Positions 15,902 through 24,029 are shown, counted from the first letter of the stretch. The stretch is 36,052 nucleotides of DNA from Halorubrum coriense DSM 10284 (GCF_000337035.1 NZ_AOJL01000027.1:61389-97440), one strand, 5' to 3'. Translations and numbers: made by a program. The notes: generated by a model from the sequence alone, not told the origin.

Positions 15902-16705
15902 ATGTACGTTCTCGTGACGGGGGCCGCCGGCGGGATCGGCGGCGGCGTCGCGCGCACGCTGGCGACCGCCGGCCACGAGGTCCTCGGCGTCGACCGCGAC
16001 GCCGAGGGGCTCGCGGAGCTGCCGGACGGGGTCGAGACCGCGGTCGTCGACCTCCGCGACGAGGCGGCCGTTCGCGACCTGCTCTCGGAGCGGCCGCTGG
16101 ACGCCCTCGTCTCTTGCGTCGGCGGGTACGAGATCGCGGCGGTCGAGGACACCTCGGCGACGGCGTTCCGCCGGCAGTTGGAGACGAACCTGACCGCGGT
16201 CCACGTCACCGTCTCCGCGGCGCTCCCGACGCTCCGCGAGCGCGGCGGGCGGGTCGTGGTCGTCGGCTCGATGGTCGGCTCGGTGGCGCTGCCGTACCAC
16301 GGCGCGTACAGCGCCGCGAAGGCGGGTCTCGACGGGTACGTCGACGCGCTCCGCAGGGAGGTCGCCCCCCGCGGGGTCGACGTGGCGCTGGTCGAACCCG
16401 GCCCCGTCCCGACCGGCTTCAACGAGCGGGCGGCCGCGGCGGTCAAGGGGGCGGGCGGCGACGGCCCGTACGCCGACGCTTACCGCGAGTTCGAGGGGTA
16501 CTCGCCGGCCGCCACGGACGTCGAGTCGGTCGTCGAGCGCGTGGTGGCGGCGACGACCGACGACCGGCCGCGGACGCGCTACCGGGTGAGCCGCCGGGCG
16601 CGCTGGCTGCCGCGGCTCGCGCTCCTGCTCCCGGACCGTATCTACGACCGGCTGGTCCGCGCCGGCCTCCCGGGCGGACTCCTCTGGCGGCTGCTCCACC
16701 GCTGA
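15902..16705 (+). CDS. Short-chain dehydrogenase/reductase
   Basis: A 267-residue classical SDR. The NAD(P)-binding motif TGAAGGIG lies at residues 6-13, and an acidic Asp at the end of strand 2 (GVDRDAEG) favours NAD(H). The catalytic tetrad is Asn96 (ETNLTAV), Ser123 (GSMVGS), Tyr136 and Lys140 (YSAAK), and PGPVPTGF follows. The C-terminus extends into a basic amphipathic segment (RRARWLPRLALLLPDRIYDRLV) as in SDRs that associate with membranes. The substrate is unknown. GTCTACTGG (15870-15878) may be its box A at leaderless distance. It converges on the PadR gene (33-bp gap). Confidence 0.9.
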   Translation: MYVLVTGAAGGIGGGVARTLATAGHEVLGVDRDAEGLAELPDGVETAVVDLRDEAAVRDLLSERPLDALVSCVGGYEIAAVEDTSATAFRRQLETNLTAVHVTVSAALPTLRERGGRVVVVGSMVGSVALPYHGAYSAAKAGLDGYVDALRREVAPRGVDVALVEPGPVPTGFNERAAAAVKGAGGDGPYADAYREFEGYSPAATDVESVVERVVAATTDDRPRTRYRVSRRARWLPRLALLLPDRIYDRLVRAGLPGGLLWRLLHR

Positions 16706-16738
16706 GGAGTCCGCCCGGCGCGGGAGCCGCGACGCGCG

Positions 16739-17440
16739 TCAGTCGTCCGCGGCACCGGAGGAGGACCCCTCCGCGTCGTCCGCGGGCGCCGACTCGGAGG
16801 ACCCGGGTTCCGTCCGGTCCGGCTCGGCGTTCTCCGGTCCGGCGCTGTCCGACTCGGCGTTCTCCGGTCCGGCGCTGTCCGACTCGGCGTTCTCCGGTCC
16901 GGCGCTGTCCGACTCGGCGTCGTCCGATCCGGTCCCGTCCGTCTCGGCGTGGAACTCCTCGGGCGAGGCGTCGATCCGCTCGAACTCGCCGAAGTCGCGC
17001 TCGTGGTGGCGGATCATCTGTTCGACGATCCACGCGCTGTCGCGTTCGGAGTACCCCCAGTCGGCGTCCGCGTCGGCCACCTCGAACCGGTCGTCGGTGG
17101 CGATCGCGGCGTACAGGTGGTAGAAACCGAGGACGACGTCGCCGAACTCCCGGGCCTCGCCGCCGATCTCGCGGCGCTTCTCCGCGAGCTCCTCGCGGCC
17201 CGCGTCGGTGAGCGCGAAGTACTTGCGGTCGGGCTCCGCCTCGCGCTCGACGCGCTCGGCGACGCCCTCCTCCTCGAACTTGTAGAGGATCGGGTAGACG
17301 GAGCCGTAAGAGGGCTCCCAGTGGCCGCCGCTGATGTCGGTGATCTCGCCGAGCAGCTCGTATCCGTATCGCGGGCGTTCGTCGAGCAGCTCCAAGACGA
17401 GATACGAGATCAGTCCTTTCGGCGGGCCGCTTTTCCGCAT
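16739..17440 (-). CDS. PadR family transcriptional regulator
   Basis: A 233-residue DNA-binding protein. The PadR winged helix covers about residues 8-90, with hallmark segments LISYLVLELLDERPRYGYEL, GGHWEPSYGSVYPILYKFEEEG and RKYFALTDAGREEL. A helical dimer region follows (to about 160), then a low-complexity acidic tail carrying three exact copies of a 10-residue unit (DSAGPENAES). The ATG at 17440 is preferred over one at 17482 because a box A overlaps a palindrome 27 nt upstream of it. The ABC exporter genes lie directly upstream on the same strand (97-bp gap), so it probably controls that exporter and itself; both are inference from context. Confidence 0.9.
   Translation of the reverse strand: MRKSGPPKGLISYLVLELLDERPRYGYELLGEITDISGGHWEPSYGSVYPILYKFEEEGVAERVEREAEPDRKYFALTDAGREELAEKRREIGGEAREFGDVVLGFYHLYAAIATDDRFEVADADADWGYSERDSAWIVEQMIRHHERDFGEFERIDASPEEFHAETDGTGSDDAESDSAGPENAESDSAGPENAESDSAGPENAEPDRTEPGSSESAPADDAEGSSSGAADD
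16831..16920. repeat. Three perfect 30-bp tandem repeats in the PadR tail
   Basis: Identical 30-bp units lie at 16831-16860, 16861-16890 and 16891-16920, with a degenerate unit at 16921-16950 and a partial one before 16831. The unit length is a multiple of three, so copy number can vary without breaking the frame. It encodes the acidic 10-mer of the PadR C-terminal tail. Confidence 0.95.
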
Positions 17441-17462
17441 CGTCTCGGCTTTTCGCGGTCGC

Positions 17463-17478
17463 GTCGAAAGGGTTTCGA
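17463..17478 (-). promoter_or_regulatory. PadR promoter with overlapping palindrome
   Basis: TCGAAA-GGG-TTTCGA (17464-17478) is a perfect inverted repeat with 6-bp arms. On the minus strand its CCCTTTCG part is the only box A-like sequence at the right distance (centre 27 nt) from the ATG at 17440. A repressor bound here would block TBP, as expected for autoregulation. Confidence 0.5.
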
Positions 17479-17537
17479 TCACGGCGACTCCGGCGGGTCG
17501 CCGCGGCGAGCGGACGCGTCGCGGCGGCGAAATCCGG

Positions 17538-18374
17538 TCAGCTCAGATCGGCGCGTCGGAATCCGCCGTACCCGACGACGAGGGGGAGCGCGCCCCAGAC
17601 CAGCAGGACCGCGAGGAACACCGCGGGATCGAGATACGCCGGGGACGGACCACCGAGCGCCGCGTCGGTGGCCGCCCCGCCGAGCAGCGTCCGCTGGACG
17701 AGCGCGTTGTACGCGCCGGTCGGACTGAGCCCCCGGACGAGGAGGAACCACGGAGGCAGGGCGGTGCCGGGGAGTTCGCCGGTGACCAGCAGGTGGACGC
17801 CGTTCGGGGCCAGGTCCCAGAGGAGGGTCAGGCCGAGGTACGCCGTGATCGCGAGGGTCATCGCCCGGCTTCGCGTCGCCGTGAGCGCCGAGATCCCGAC
17901 GGCGATCCCGAGGAACGACACGGCGAGCAACACCGTCAGCGCCGTCGTCGCGAGGAACGCGGCGACCGGGAGTTCGCCGTAGAGGGCGGCCGTGATCACG
18001 CCCGAGATCGCGAACCCCGACGCGATCCCGACGACGACCGCGCCGCCCCGCCCGAGGAACTTGCCGACGAGGACCTCGCCGCGGGAGGGCGGGAGTCCGA
18101 GCAACATCTTCAGACTGCCCGACTCACGCTCGCCGACGATGGAGAGATAGGCCGCGAGGAGCGACATGATCGGGACGAGGAGCCCGGCGAACTGCGACGC
18201 GCCGCCGATGGCCGCCTCGGGGCCGCCGCCCGCCTCGGGGACGAGCAGCGGGAGCGCCGCCGACAGCGACGACATCACCGCGATGACCGCGACGATCCCC
18301 CAGACCACCCGCGACCGGAGCGCGTCGCCGAACTCCTTGCGCGCGATCGTCAGTCGGATCCCGCTCGCCGTCAT
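17538..18374 (-). CDS. ABC-2 type exporter permease
   Basis: A 278-residue membrane protein with six predicted helices. It opens with RLTIARKEFGDALRSRVVWG, the usual amphipathic start of ABC-2 permeases (NosY/CcmB-like). Between helices 2 and 3 lies GERESGSLKMLLGLPPSR, with the conserved E-x-G-S-L-x-x-L-L-x-x-P motif that contacts the ATPase. Its ATG overlaps the ATPase stop codon by four bases (ATGA), so the pair is coupled. The cargo cannot be inferred; homologues move drugs, lipids or copper-linked factors. Confidence 0.9.
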   Translation of the reverse strand: MTASGIRLTIARKEFGDALRSRVVWGIVAVIAVMSSLSAALPLLVPEAGGGPEAAIGGASQFAGLLVPIMSLLAAYLSIVGERESGSLKMLLGLPPSRGEVLVGKFLGRGGAVVVGIASGFAISGVITAALYGELPVAAFLATTALTVLLAVSFLGIAVGISALTATRSRAMTLAITAYLGLTLLWDLAPNGVHLLVTGELPGTALPPWFLLVRGLSPTGAYNALVQRTLLGGAATDAALGGPSPAYLDPAVFLAVLLVWGALPLVVGYGGFRRADLS

Positions 18375-19393
18375 CGCGTACCCCCGTCGGCGTCGGCGGC
18401 GACCGGTCCGGCGGCGTCGGGACCGTCTCGGTTCGGCGATGAACCCCCCGTGTAGGCGCTGAACAGGTCTTCCAGCGACGACTCCGCGATCGTGACATCG
18501 AGGACCGCGGCCCCGTCGTCGCGGACGCGGTCGATGACGTCGACCTTCGCCGCGGCCTCGCCGACGCGGACTCGGATCGTCCGGTCGTCAACTGCGACGT
18601 CGTCGACCCCGGCGACTTCCCCGAGCGTCAGCCGGTCCGGGACGGCGTCGACCGTGAGCGTCACCGTCGATCCGGCGTCGAGCGCGGCGCGAAGCCCCGC
18701 GATGGTGTCGACGGCGACCAGTCGGCCGCGGTCGAGGATCGCGACCCGGTCGCAGACGGCCTCGACCTGACTGAGGATGTGGCTGGAGAAGAACACCGTT
18801 TTCCCCCGATCGGCGTGGTCGCGGGCGATCTCGCGGACGAGGCGGACGCCGTTCGGGTCGAGCCCCGACGAGGGCTCGTCGAGGATCAGCACGTCGGGGT
18901 CGCCGACGAGCGCGATCGCGAGCGCCAGCCGCTGGGTCATTCCCTTCGAGTAGCCGCCGACGGCGCGGTCGGCGGCCGCGGATTCGAGGCCGACTCGATC
19001 GAGCAGGGCGTCGATGTCGTCGCCCGTGCCCTTCAGTTCGACGGCGTACTCCAGGTTCTTGCGGCCGGTGAGCCGTTCGTAGAGCCCGTACCCGTCCGGG
19101 AGGATGCCGACCCGCTCGTGGACCGCGCGCGTCTCCGCCTGCGCGTCGTGGCCGAGGACGGTCACGCTCCCGGCCGACGGGCGGACGTAGTCCATGATCA
19201 CATCGATCGTCGTTGACTTCCCCGCGCCGTTCGGCCCGAGGAAGCCGAATATCTCGCCGGCGTACACGGTCAGGTCGAGGGCGTCGACCGCGAGCACGTC
19301 GTCGCCGTAGCGTTTCGTCAGGTCGGACGTCCGGATGGCGACCGGTCTGTCGTCGGTCGCCTCCTCGGACGATGGAGGTGCGTCAGCGGGCAT
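18371..19393 (-). CDS. ABC exporter ATP-binding protein
   Basis: A 340-residue ATPase of the CcmA/NatA-like family. It has Walker A GPNGAGKST, signature YSKGMTQRL (a variant of LSGGQ), Walker B VLILDEPSSGLDP and switch His in SSHIL. After the nucleotide-binding domain a further C-terminal domain of about 100 residues (to ESSLEDLFSAYTGG) is typical of exporters with ABC-2 partners, followed by an acidic tail. The ATG at 19393 is chosen since a box A (minus strand GTTTTGTAC, about 19415-19423) lies 26 nt upstream; the frame stays open to 19570 but that part is tandem-repeat DNA. It is the first gene of the exporter-PadR cluster. Confidence 0.92.
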   Translation of the reverse strand: MPADAPPSSEEATDDRPVAIRTSDLTKRYGDDVLAVDALDLTVYAGEIFGFLGPNGAGKSTTIDVIMDYVRPSAGSVTVLGHDAQAETRAVHERVGILPDGYGLYERLTGRKNLEYAVELKGTGDDIDALLDRVGLESAAADRAVGGYSKGMTQRLALAIALVGDPDVLILDEPSSGLDPNGVRLVREIARDHADRGKTVFFSSHILSQVEAVCDRVAILDRGRLVAVDTIAGLRAALDAGSTVTLTVDAVPDRLTLGEVAGVDDVAVDDRTIRVRVGEAAAKVDVIDRVRDDGAAVLDVTIAESSLEDLFSAYTGGSSPNRDGPDAAGPVAADADGGTR

Positions 19394-19414
19394 ACCGCCC
19401 GTGATGGAGGGGCT

Positions 19415-19443
19415 GTACAAAACGGTATGCGACGGGACGCATA
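19415..19443 (-). promoter_or_regulatory. ABC exporter promoter with inverted repeat
   Basis: A box A (minus strand GTTTTGTAC, 19415-19423) is followed, on its upstream side, by TATGCG-N6-CGCATA (19426-19443), perfect 6-bp arms abutting the promoter element. This is a plausible operator; it differs from the palindrome at the PadR promoter. Confidence 0.5.
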
Positions 19444-19460
19444 GACTGCGCGACCCGCGC

Positions 19461-19568
19461 GACCGTGGCTCCGGTTTCCGGTGCGCGGGACCCGCGACCG
19501 TGGCCCCGATTTCCGATGCGCGGGACCCGCGACCGTGGCCCCGATTTCCGGTGCGCGGGACGACCCGC
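19461..19568. repeat. Three tandem copies of a 35-bp GC-rich unit
   Basis: Units start at 19461, 19496 and 19531. The first two are 35 bp and the third is followed by a slightly altered end. They differ at only a few positions. At the two unit junctions GCGGG-A-CCCGC gives a 5-bp hairpin or protein-binding palindrome. The array fills the 208-bp gap between the divergent ABC exporter and Cld-Abm genes. Confidence 0.85.
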
Positions 19569-19601
19569 AAACCCCTAAGTCGCGGGGCCCCAACCCGAGG
19601 T

Positions 19602-21182
19602 ATGGTCGAGGCTCCACAGACCGCCGAAGGGTGGTTCTCGCTTCACGACTTCCGCTCGATCGACTGGGACGCCTGGCGCGACGCGCCCGAGTCCGAGCGA
19701 CGGCGGGCGATCGAGGAGGGCGAGGCCTTCCTGAAACACCGCGAACTGGTCGCCGACGCCGAGGACGGCGAGTCCGCGCTGTTCTCCGTGCTGGGACACA
19801 AGGCGGACTTCCTCTGTCTCCACTTCCGCCCGTCGCTCGACGACCTCTCCGCGGTCGAGCGCCGCTTCGAGGACACCGCGCTCGCGAAGTTCACCGAGCG
19901 CGAGACCTCCTACGTCTCCGTCACGGAGGTGTCGGGGTACGTCTCGGACGACTACTTCGAGGAGGGCGCTGACGCCGTCGACGAGGGGCTGCGCCGCTAC
20001 ATCGAGGGGAAGCTCAAGCCCGAGATCCCGGACGACGAGTACGTCAGCTTCTACCCGATGAGCAAGCGCCGCGGGGAGGAGCACAACTGGTACGACCTCG
20101 ACTTCGAGGAGCGCGCTGACCTGATGGCGGGCCACGGCGAGGTCGGCAAGGAGTACGCGGGAAAGATCAAGCAGGTGATCGCCTCCTCGGTCGGCTTCGA
20201 CGAGCACGAGTGGGGCGTCACGCTGTTCGGCGCGGACCCGACCGACATCAAGGACATCGTCTACGAGATGCGGTTCGACCCGGCCTCCTCGCGCTACGGC
20301 GAGTTCGGCGACTTCTACGTCGGCCGCCGGTTCCCGCCGCGCGACCTCGACGCCTTCCTCGCGGGCGAGACGGTCCCGACCGGGCGCGACCCCGAGGCGG
20401 ACAGCGCCGGTCACCACCACGGCGAGGGACACGGCGAGGGCGGTCACCGCGGCGACGACGCCCACGGCCGCGGCGAGGGCCACGACCGCTCGGGCGCGGG
20501 CGGCGGCTCCGCACACGGCGACCACCCCCACGGCGAGGACGGCGGCAGCGAGGGCGACCACCCCCACGGCGACGAGGCGGCCGGCGACGGGACCTCCGAC
20601 GAGGAGATCCGCGGCGAGCTCGCCGACCTCGACATCTACGCCGGGACGCCCCACGGCGAGGACGTGTACGCCACGGTGCTGTACAGCGAGGCCGACGTGG
20701 ACGAGCTGTTCGACGAGGTCGAGGGGCTCCGGGGCAACTTCGACCACTACGGCACCCACGTCAAGACGGCGGTGTACGAGGGCCGCCACACCGACCGCGC
20801 CGCCGTCGTCTCTATCTGGGACACGGCGTCGGCGGCCGAGACGGCGGGCGGCTTCCTCTCGGAGCTGCCCGACATCGTCGCGCGCGCCGGCGAGGAGTCC
20901 GGCTTCGGCACGATGGGCATGTTCTACACCGTCAAGCCGGACTACCAGACGGAGTTCGTCGAGACGTTCGACGACGTCGGCGACCTGCTCACCGAGATGG
21001 ACGGCCACGTCGAGACCGACCTGATGGTGAACGTCGAAGACGAGAACGACATGTTCATCGCGAGCCAGTGGAACGCCAAGGAGGACGCGATGGGCTTCTT
21101 CCGCTCCGACGAGTTCTCCGAGACCGTCCAGTGGGGCCGCGACGTGCTCGCCGACCGCCCGCGCCACGTCTTCCTGGCGTAG
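19602..21182 (+). CDS. pitA: Cld-Abm fusion: chlorite dismutase-like heme protein (PitA type)
   Basis: A 526-residue fusion. Residues 1 to about 245 form a Cld-family domain of the HemQ/ChdC lineage. The motif YPMSKRR (Tyr151) and the histidine in LMAGHGEVG (His178) are 27 residues apart, exactly the spacing of the catalytic Tyr and proximal heme His of coproheme decarboxylases, and EWGVTLF follows. A His/Gly/Asp-rich linker (about residues 258-330) joins it to a C-terminal antibiotic-biosynthesis-monooxygenase-like (ABM/Dabb) ferredoxin-fold domain. Haloferax volcanii PitA has the same two-domain plan. Probable function: heme synthesis or heme-dependent chemistry in the cytosol, not chlorite detoxification; this is inference. 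CCTAAGTC (about 19573-19580) may be the box A. Confidence 0.9.
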   Translation: MVEAPQTAEGWFSLHDFRSIDWDAWRDAPESERRRAIEEGEAFLKHRELVADAEDGESALFSVLGHKADFLCLHFRPSLDDLSAVERRFEDTALAKFTERETSYVSVTEVSGYVSDDYFEEGADAVDEGLRRYIEGKLKPEIPDDEYVSFYPMSKRRGEEHNWYDLDFEERADLMAGHGEVGKEYAGKIKQVIASSVGFDEHEWGVTLFGADPTDIKDIVYEMRFDPASSRYGEFGDFYVGRRFPPRDLDAFLAGETVPTGRDPEADSAGHHHGEGHGEGGHRGDDAHGRGEGHDRSGAGGGSAHGDHPHGEDGGSEGDHPHGDEAAGDGTSDEEIRGELADLDIYAGTPHGEDVYATVLYSEADVDELFDEVEGLRGNFDHYGTHVKTAVYEGRHTDRAAVVSIWDTASAAETAGGFLSELPDIVARAGEESGFGTMGMFYTVKPDYQTEFVETFDDVGDLLTEMDGHVETDLMVNVEDENDMFIASQWNAKEDAMGFFRSDEFSETVQWGRDVLADRPRHVFLA

Positions 21183-21255
21183 ATCGACCGGCTCCCCACG
21201 GTCCGCCCTCTACCGACCGCCGGGTTTTAGGTGTCGTTGCGGCGAACGGGTGGCC

Positions 21256-21720
21256 ATGTTCGACACCATCGTGGTCGCGACCGACGGCTCCGACAGCGTT
21301 CAGCGGGCCGTCTCGGTCGCGGTCGACGTGGCGGCGCGGTTCGACGCCGAGGTCCACGCGGTGTACGTCGTCGACGCCGGCGAGGTCGAGTCGTCACCCG
21401 ACACGGTCCGCGACGACCTCCGCGACGCGCTCGACGACGAGGGACGCGACGCCCTCGACCGCGTGTCCGACGCGGCGCGCGACCGCGACGCCGCCCTCGA
21501 CGTGACGGTCGAGGTCCGCGAGGGGCGGCCGGCCTCGGAGATCGACGCCTACGCGCGGTCGGTCGACGCCGACGTCGTCGCGATGGGCACTCGCGGTCGC
21601 CACGGCGAGAACCGCTTCCTCATCGGCTCCGTCGCCGAGCGCGTCGTCCGGACCTGCCCGGTCCCGGTGTTGACGGTGCGACAGCTGACCGAGGAGGACC
21701 CCCGGCGGACGACGATCTGA
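21256..21720 (+). CDS. Universal stress protein (UspA family)
   Basis: A 154-residue single Usp domain. The N-terminal strand is MFDTIVVATDGSDS, and the nucleotide-binding motif G-x2-G-x9-G-S is intact in GTRGRHGENRFLIGS (about residues 115-129), so ATP binding is expected. The ATG at 21256 is chosen over a GTG two codons earlier (21250). GGTTTTAGG (21223-21231) is a box A about 28 nt upstream. Usp proteins act in stress survival; the specific partner is unknown. Confidence 0.92.
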   Translation: MFDTIVVATDGSDSVQRAVSVAVDVAARFDAEVHAVYVVDAGEVESSPDTVRDDLRDALDDEGRDALDRVSDAARDRDAALDVTVEVREGRPASEIDAYARSVDADVVAMGTRGRHGENRFLIGSVAERVVRTCPVPVLTVRQLTEEDPRRTTI

Positions 21721-21769
21721 GCGCCGGCGAGAGCGGCGGAGTTTTCCGGCTGCCGCCCGGGTCGACGGT

Positions 21770-23008
21770 ATGGACGACGACCTGATCGACACGGGGGACG
21801 CCCCCCGATCGCGGTACACGAAGCTGCCGGGGAAGGGGTTCTTCTACCCGGACTCGCTGGACGACGAGCGCGCGGAGCGGCGGGCGCGGGAGACGATCGA
21901 GGGCAGCGAGGCGGTCGTGATCGCCGACGGCGACGCGGACGGCCTCGCCTGCGCGGCGATGATCCGCGAGGCGTACGACGCCGCCCTCGACGTCGCGCCC
22001 TTCGAGGACGCCATCGCGGCCCGGCTGGAGGACGAGCGCGAGAGCGACGAGTCGGACGAGACCGCGGACGACGAGGACCCCCTCGAAGACGCCCACGCGC
22101 AGTCCCCCGTCGGGCTGCTCTCCGCGGGCCCGTACTCGATCGACACCGCGCTCGAACGCGTCGCCGCGCACGCCGACGACGGCGTCGACCTGTTCGTCTG
22201 CGACCTCTGTCCCGACGACTACGAGTGGATCGCGGAGCCGCTCGCGGAGCTGGCGGACTCGACCGATTCGATCCGCTGGTTCGACCACCACCAGTGGGAC
22301 GACGAGACCGCGGCCGCGGTCCGCGAGGCCGGCGTCGACCTCGTCGTCGGCGAGTCGGACGAGGAGTGCACCGCGGACGTGACGCTCCGCTCGCTCGACC
22401 ACGCGTTCGACGACCGCTGGGCCGAGCTCGCCGCGGTCACGCGCGACCACGACCTCTGGCTCAAGGAGGACCCCCGCTCGGACGACCTCGCCGACTACTC
22501 CTACTGGGCCGGCGCGGAGGAGTACGCGGCCGTCGTCGGCGCGTACGGCGTCGACCTCCCCGAGACGGTTCGGTCGTTCGTGTCGGAGCGCCGGGTCGAG
22601 AAGGAGGCGCGCATCGACCTCGCCGTCGACCGCGCGGTCACCCACGAGGTCGGCGACTGGCGCGTCGCGGTCACCTACGGGCGCTGCTCGCAGAACGAGG
22701 TCGCGGAGGGGCTCCGCGAGGCGGGCGCGGACGCCGCCGTGATCGTCAAGCCCGCGGGGTCCGCGTCGATCCGCGGCTCCGACGACTTCCGCCACGCCCA
22801 CGAGGTCGCCGGCCGGGTGAACGGCGGCGGCCACCCGCAGGCGGCGGGCTGTAAGCCCGACATCTACGACGACATGCTGGACTACGCCCACCACTGGAGC
22901 ACCGAGGGACAGGCGTGTCAGCGCATCATCCTCGCGGCGTTCGAGGCCGTCGCCGAGGAGGTCGAGGCCGAGGAGAGCGACGCCGACGAGACCGCGACGG
23001 CCGAGTAG
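21770..23008 (+). CDS. DHH/DHHA1 family phosphoesterase
   Basis: A 412-residue archaeal protein of the DHH superfamily (RecJ-like nucleases and nanoRNases/cyclic-dinucleotide phosphodiesterases). The Mn-binding motifs are seen: ADGDADG (Asp53, Asp55), CDLCPDD, and the name-giving DHH in WFDHHQW (residues 172-174). The C-terminal DHHA1 substrate motif GGGHPQAAG is at about 352-360. An acidic insert (about residues 90-107) separates the first motifs. It could be a RecJ-like exonuclease that associates with replication proteins in archaea, or a small-oligonucleotide hydrolase; sequence alone does not separate these. A weak box (GTTTTCC) sits about 27 nt before the ATG. The sugar kinase starts 4 bp after its stop. 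Confidence 0.85.
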   Translation: MDDDLIDTGDAPRSRYTKLPGKGFFYPDSLDDERAERRARETIEGSEAVVIADGDADGLACAAMIREAYDAALDVAPFEDAIAARLEDERESDESDETADDEDPLEDAHAQSPVGLLSAGPYSIDTALERVAAHADDGVDLFVCDLCPDDYEWIAEPLAELADSTDSIRWFDHHQWDDETAAAVREAGVDLVVGESDEECTADVTLRSLDHAFDDRWAELAAVTRDHDLWLKEDPRSDDLADYSYWAGAEEYAAVVGAYGVDLPETVRSFVSERRVEKEARIDLAVDRAVTHEVGDWRVAVTYGRCSQNEVAEGLREAGADAAVIVKPAGSASIRGSDDFRHAHEVAGRVNGGGHPQAAGCKPDIYDDMLDYAHHWSTEGQACQRIILAAFEAVAEEVEAEESDADETATAE

Positions 23009-23012
23009 GCCG

Positions 23013-24029
23013 ATGGCCGGCATCTTCGTCGCCGGAGAGACGCTCGTCGACTTCGTGCCCGAGGCGGGCGAGACGCTGCGCGAGGTCGACGGGTACGCCC
23101 ACCGCCCCGGCGGCGCGCCCGCCAACGTCGCGGTCGGCCTCGCCCGGCTCGGCTCCCCGCCCGCGTTCTGGACGCGCGTCGGCGACGACGCGTTCGGCGC
23201 GTTCCTCGCCGAGACGCTCGCGGACGAGGGGATTCCGGATACCCACGTCGAGCGCGTCGAGGGGAAGACGACGCTCGCGCTGGTGTCGCCGCCCGGCGCG
23301 GACGGGCCGCGGTTCTCCTTCTACGGCCCCCGCGAGGCGACGTTCGGGTTCGACCCGGACGCGGTGCCGACCGAGGCGCTGACGGGCGACGACGCCGCGC
23401 CGTCGCCGGGGGGCACGAGCGCCCCGCCGTGGGTTCACCTCGGCGGCGTGGCGCTGACGCACCCGCGGGGGCGGGCGGCCACCCGCGAGATCGTCGCGAC
23501 GGCGACCGCGGCCGGCTGCCCGGTCTCGTTCGACGTGAACTACCGCCCCGACCTCGTCCCGGACGACGCGGCCGAGGCGGCGTCGACCGCGGTCCGCGAG
23601 ACCGTCGCCGAGAGCGGCGTCGTGCTATGTAGCGACGAGGACGTCGCCGCGGCCGGCCTGTCGACGAGCGAGGGGGAGGAGCTGGCCCGCGACCTGCTCG
23701 CGCTCGGCCCCCACACCGCGGTCGTCACGCTGGGCGACGACGGCGCGCTCGCGGTCAGTACCGACGACGCGCCGTGGGGCCCCGCGACGGTCCGGCACGA
23801 GGGGTTCGCGGTGGAGGCCGTCGACGCGACGGGCGCGGGCGACGCGTTCACCGCGGGACTGCTCTCGCGGCTGGCTGGGGAGCCCGGAGCCGCTCCCGGG
23901 GAGAACGCGCTTCGCGAGGCGCTCGTGGTCGGCAACGCGACCGCCGCGCTTTCGATCCGGTCGGTGGGCGGTATGGGGTCGATGCCGTCGCGCGAGGGGG
24001 TCGAGGCGTTCCTCGCGGAGAGGGAGTGA
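23013..24029 (+). CDS. PfkB family sugar kinase (fructokinase-like)
   Basis: A 338-residue ribokinase-fold kinase. It has the N-terminal PfkB region RPGGAPANVAVGLARLG (close to the fructokinase consensus), VGDDAFGAFL, and the second signature DATGAGDAFTAG (about 271-282) with the catalytic Asp in GAGD. FDVNYRP matches the D-x-N-x-R motif of sugar kinases. It phosphorylates a hexose or keto-sugar with ATP; fructose is the likeliest by motif, 2-keto-3-deoxygluconate the main alternative. Only 4 bp separate it from the DHH gene, so they are probably co-transcribed. It is followed by 62 bp up to the convergent EMC3-like gene. Confidence 0.88.
   Translation: MAGIFVAGETLVDFVPEAGETLREVDGYAHRPGGAPANVAVGLARLGSPPAFWTRVGDDAFGAFLAETLADEGIPDTHVERVEGKTTLALVSPPGADGPRFSFYGPREATFGFDPDAVPTEALTGDDAAPSPGGTSAPPWVHLGGVALTHPRGRAATREIVATATAAGCPVSFDVNYRPDLVPDDAAEAASTAVRETVAESGVVLCSDEDVAAAGLSTSEGEELARDLLALGPHTAVVTLGDDGALAVSTDDAPWGPATVRHEGFAVEAVDATGAGDAFTAGLLSRLAGEPGAAPGENALREALVVGNATAALSIRSVGGMGSMPSREGVEAFLAERE

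Noticed and set aside
16831-16950. CRISPR-like array
   Set aside because: The units are contiguous with no spacers and lie inside a coding frame; the same holds for the 23-bp and 35-bp arrays, which also lack spacers and cas genes.
17441-17482. Upstream ATG at 17482 as padR start
   Set aside because: It would place the predicted box A and palindrome inside the coding sequence, and the extra residues (MIETLSTRPRKAET) are not part of the PadR fold.
19394-19570. N-terminal extension of the ABC exporter ATPase through the 35-bp repeats
   Set aside because: The extension is Arg/Gly-rich repeat translation unlike any ABC protein, and a box A with operator lies inside it at the right distance from the ATG at 19393.
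19602-20350. Classical chlorite dismutase function
   Set aside because: The Tyr/His spacing and YPM-x-K-R motif are those of the coproheme decarboxylase branch; no chlorate or perchlorate reductase genes are nearby.
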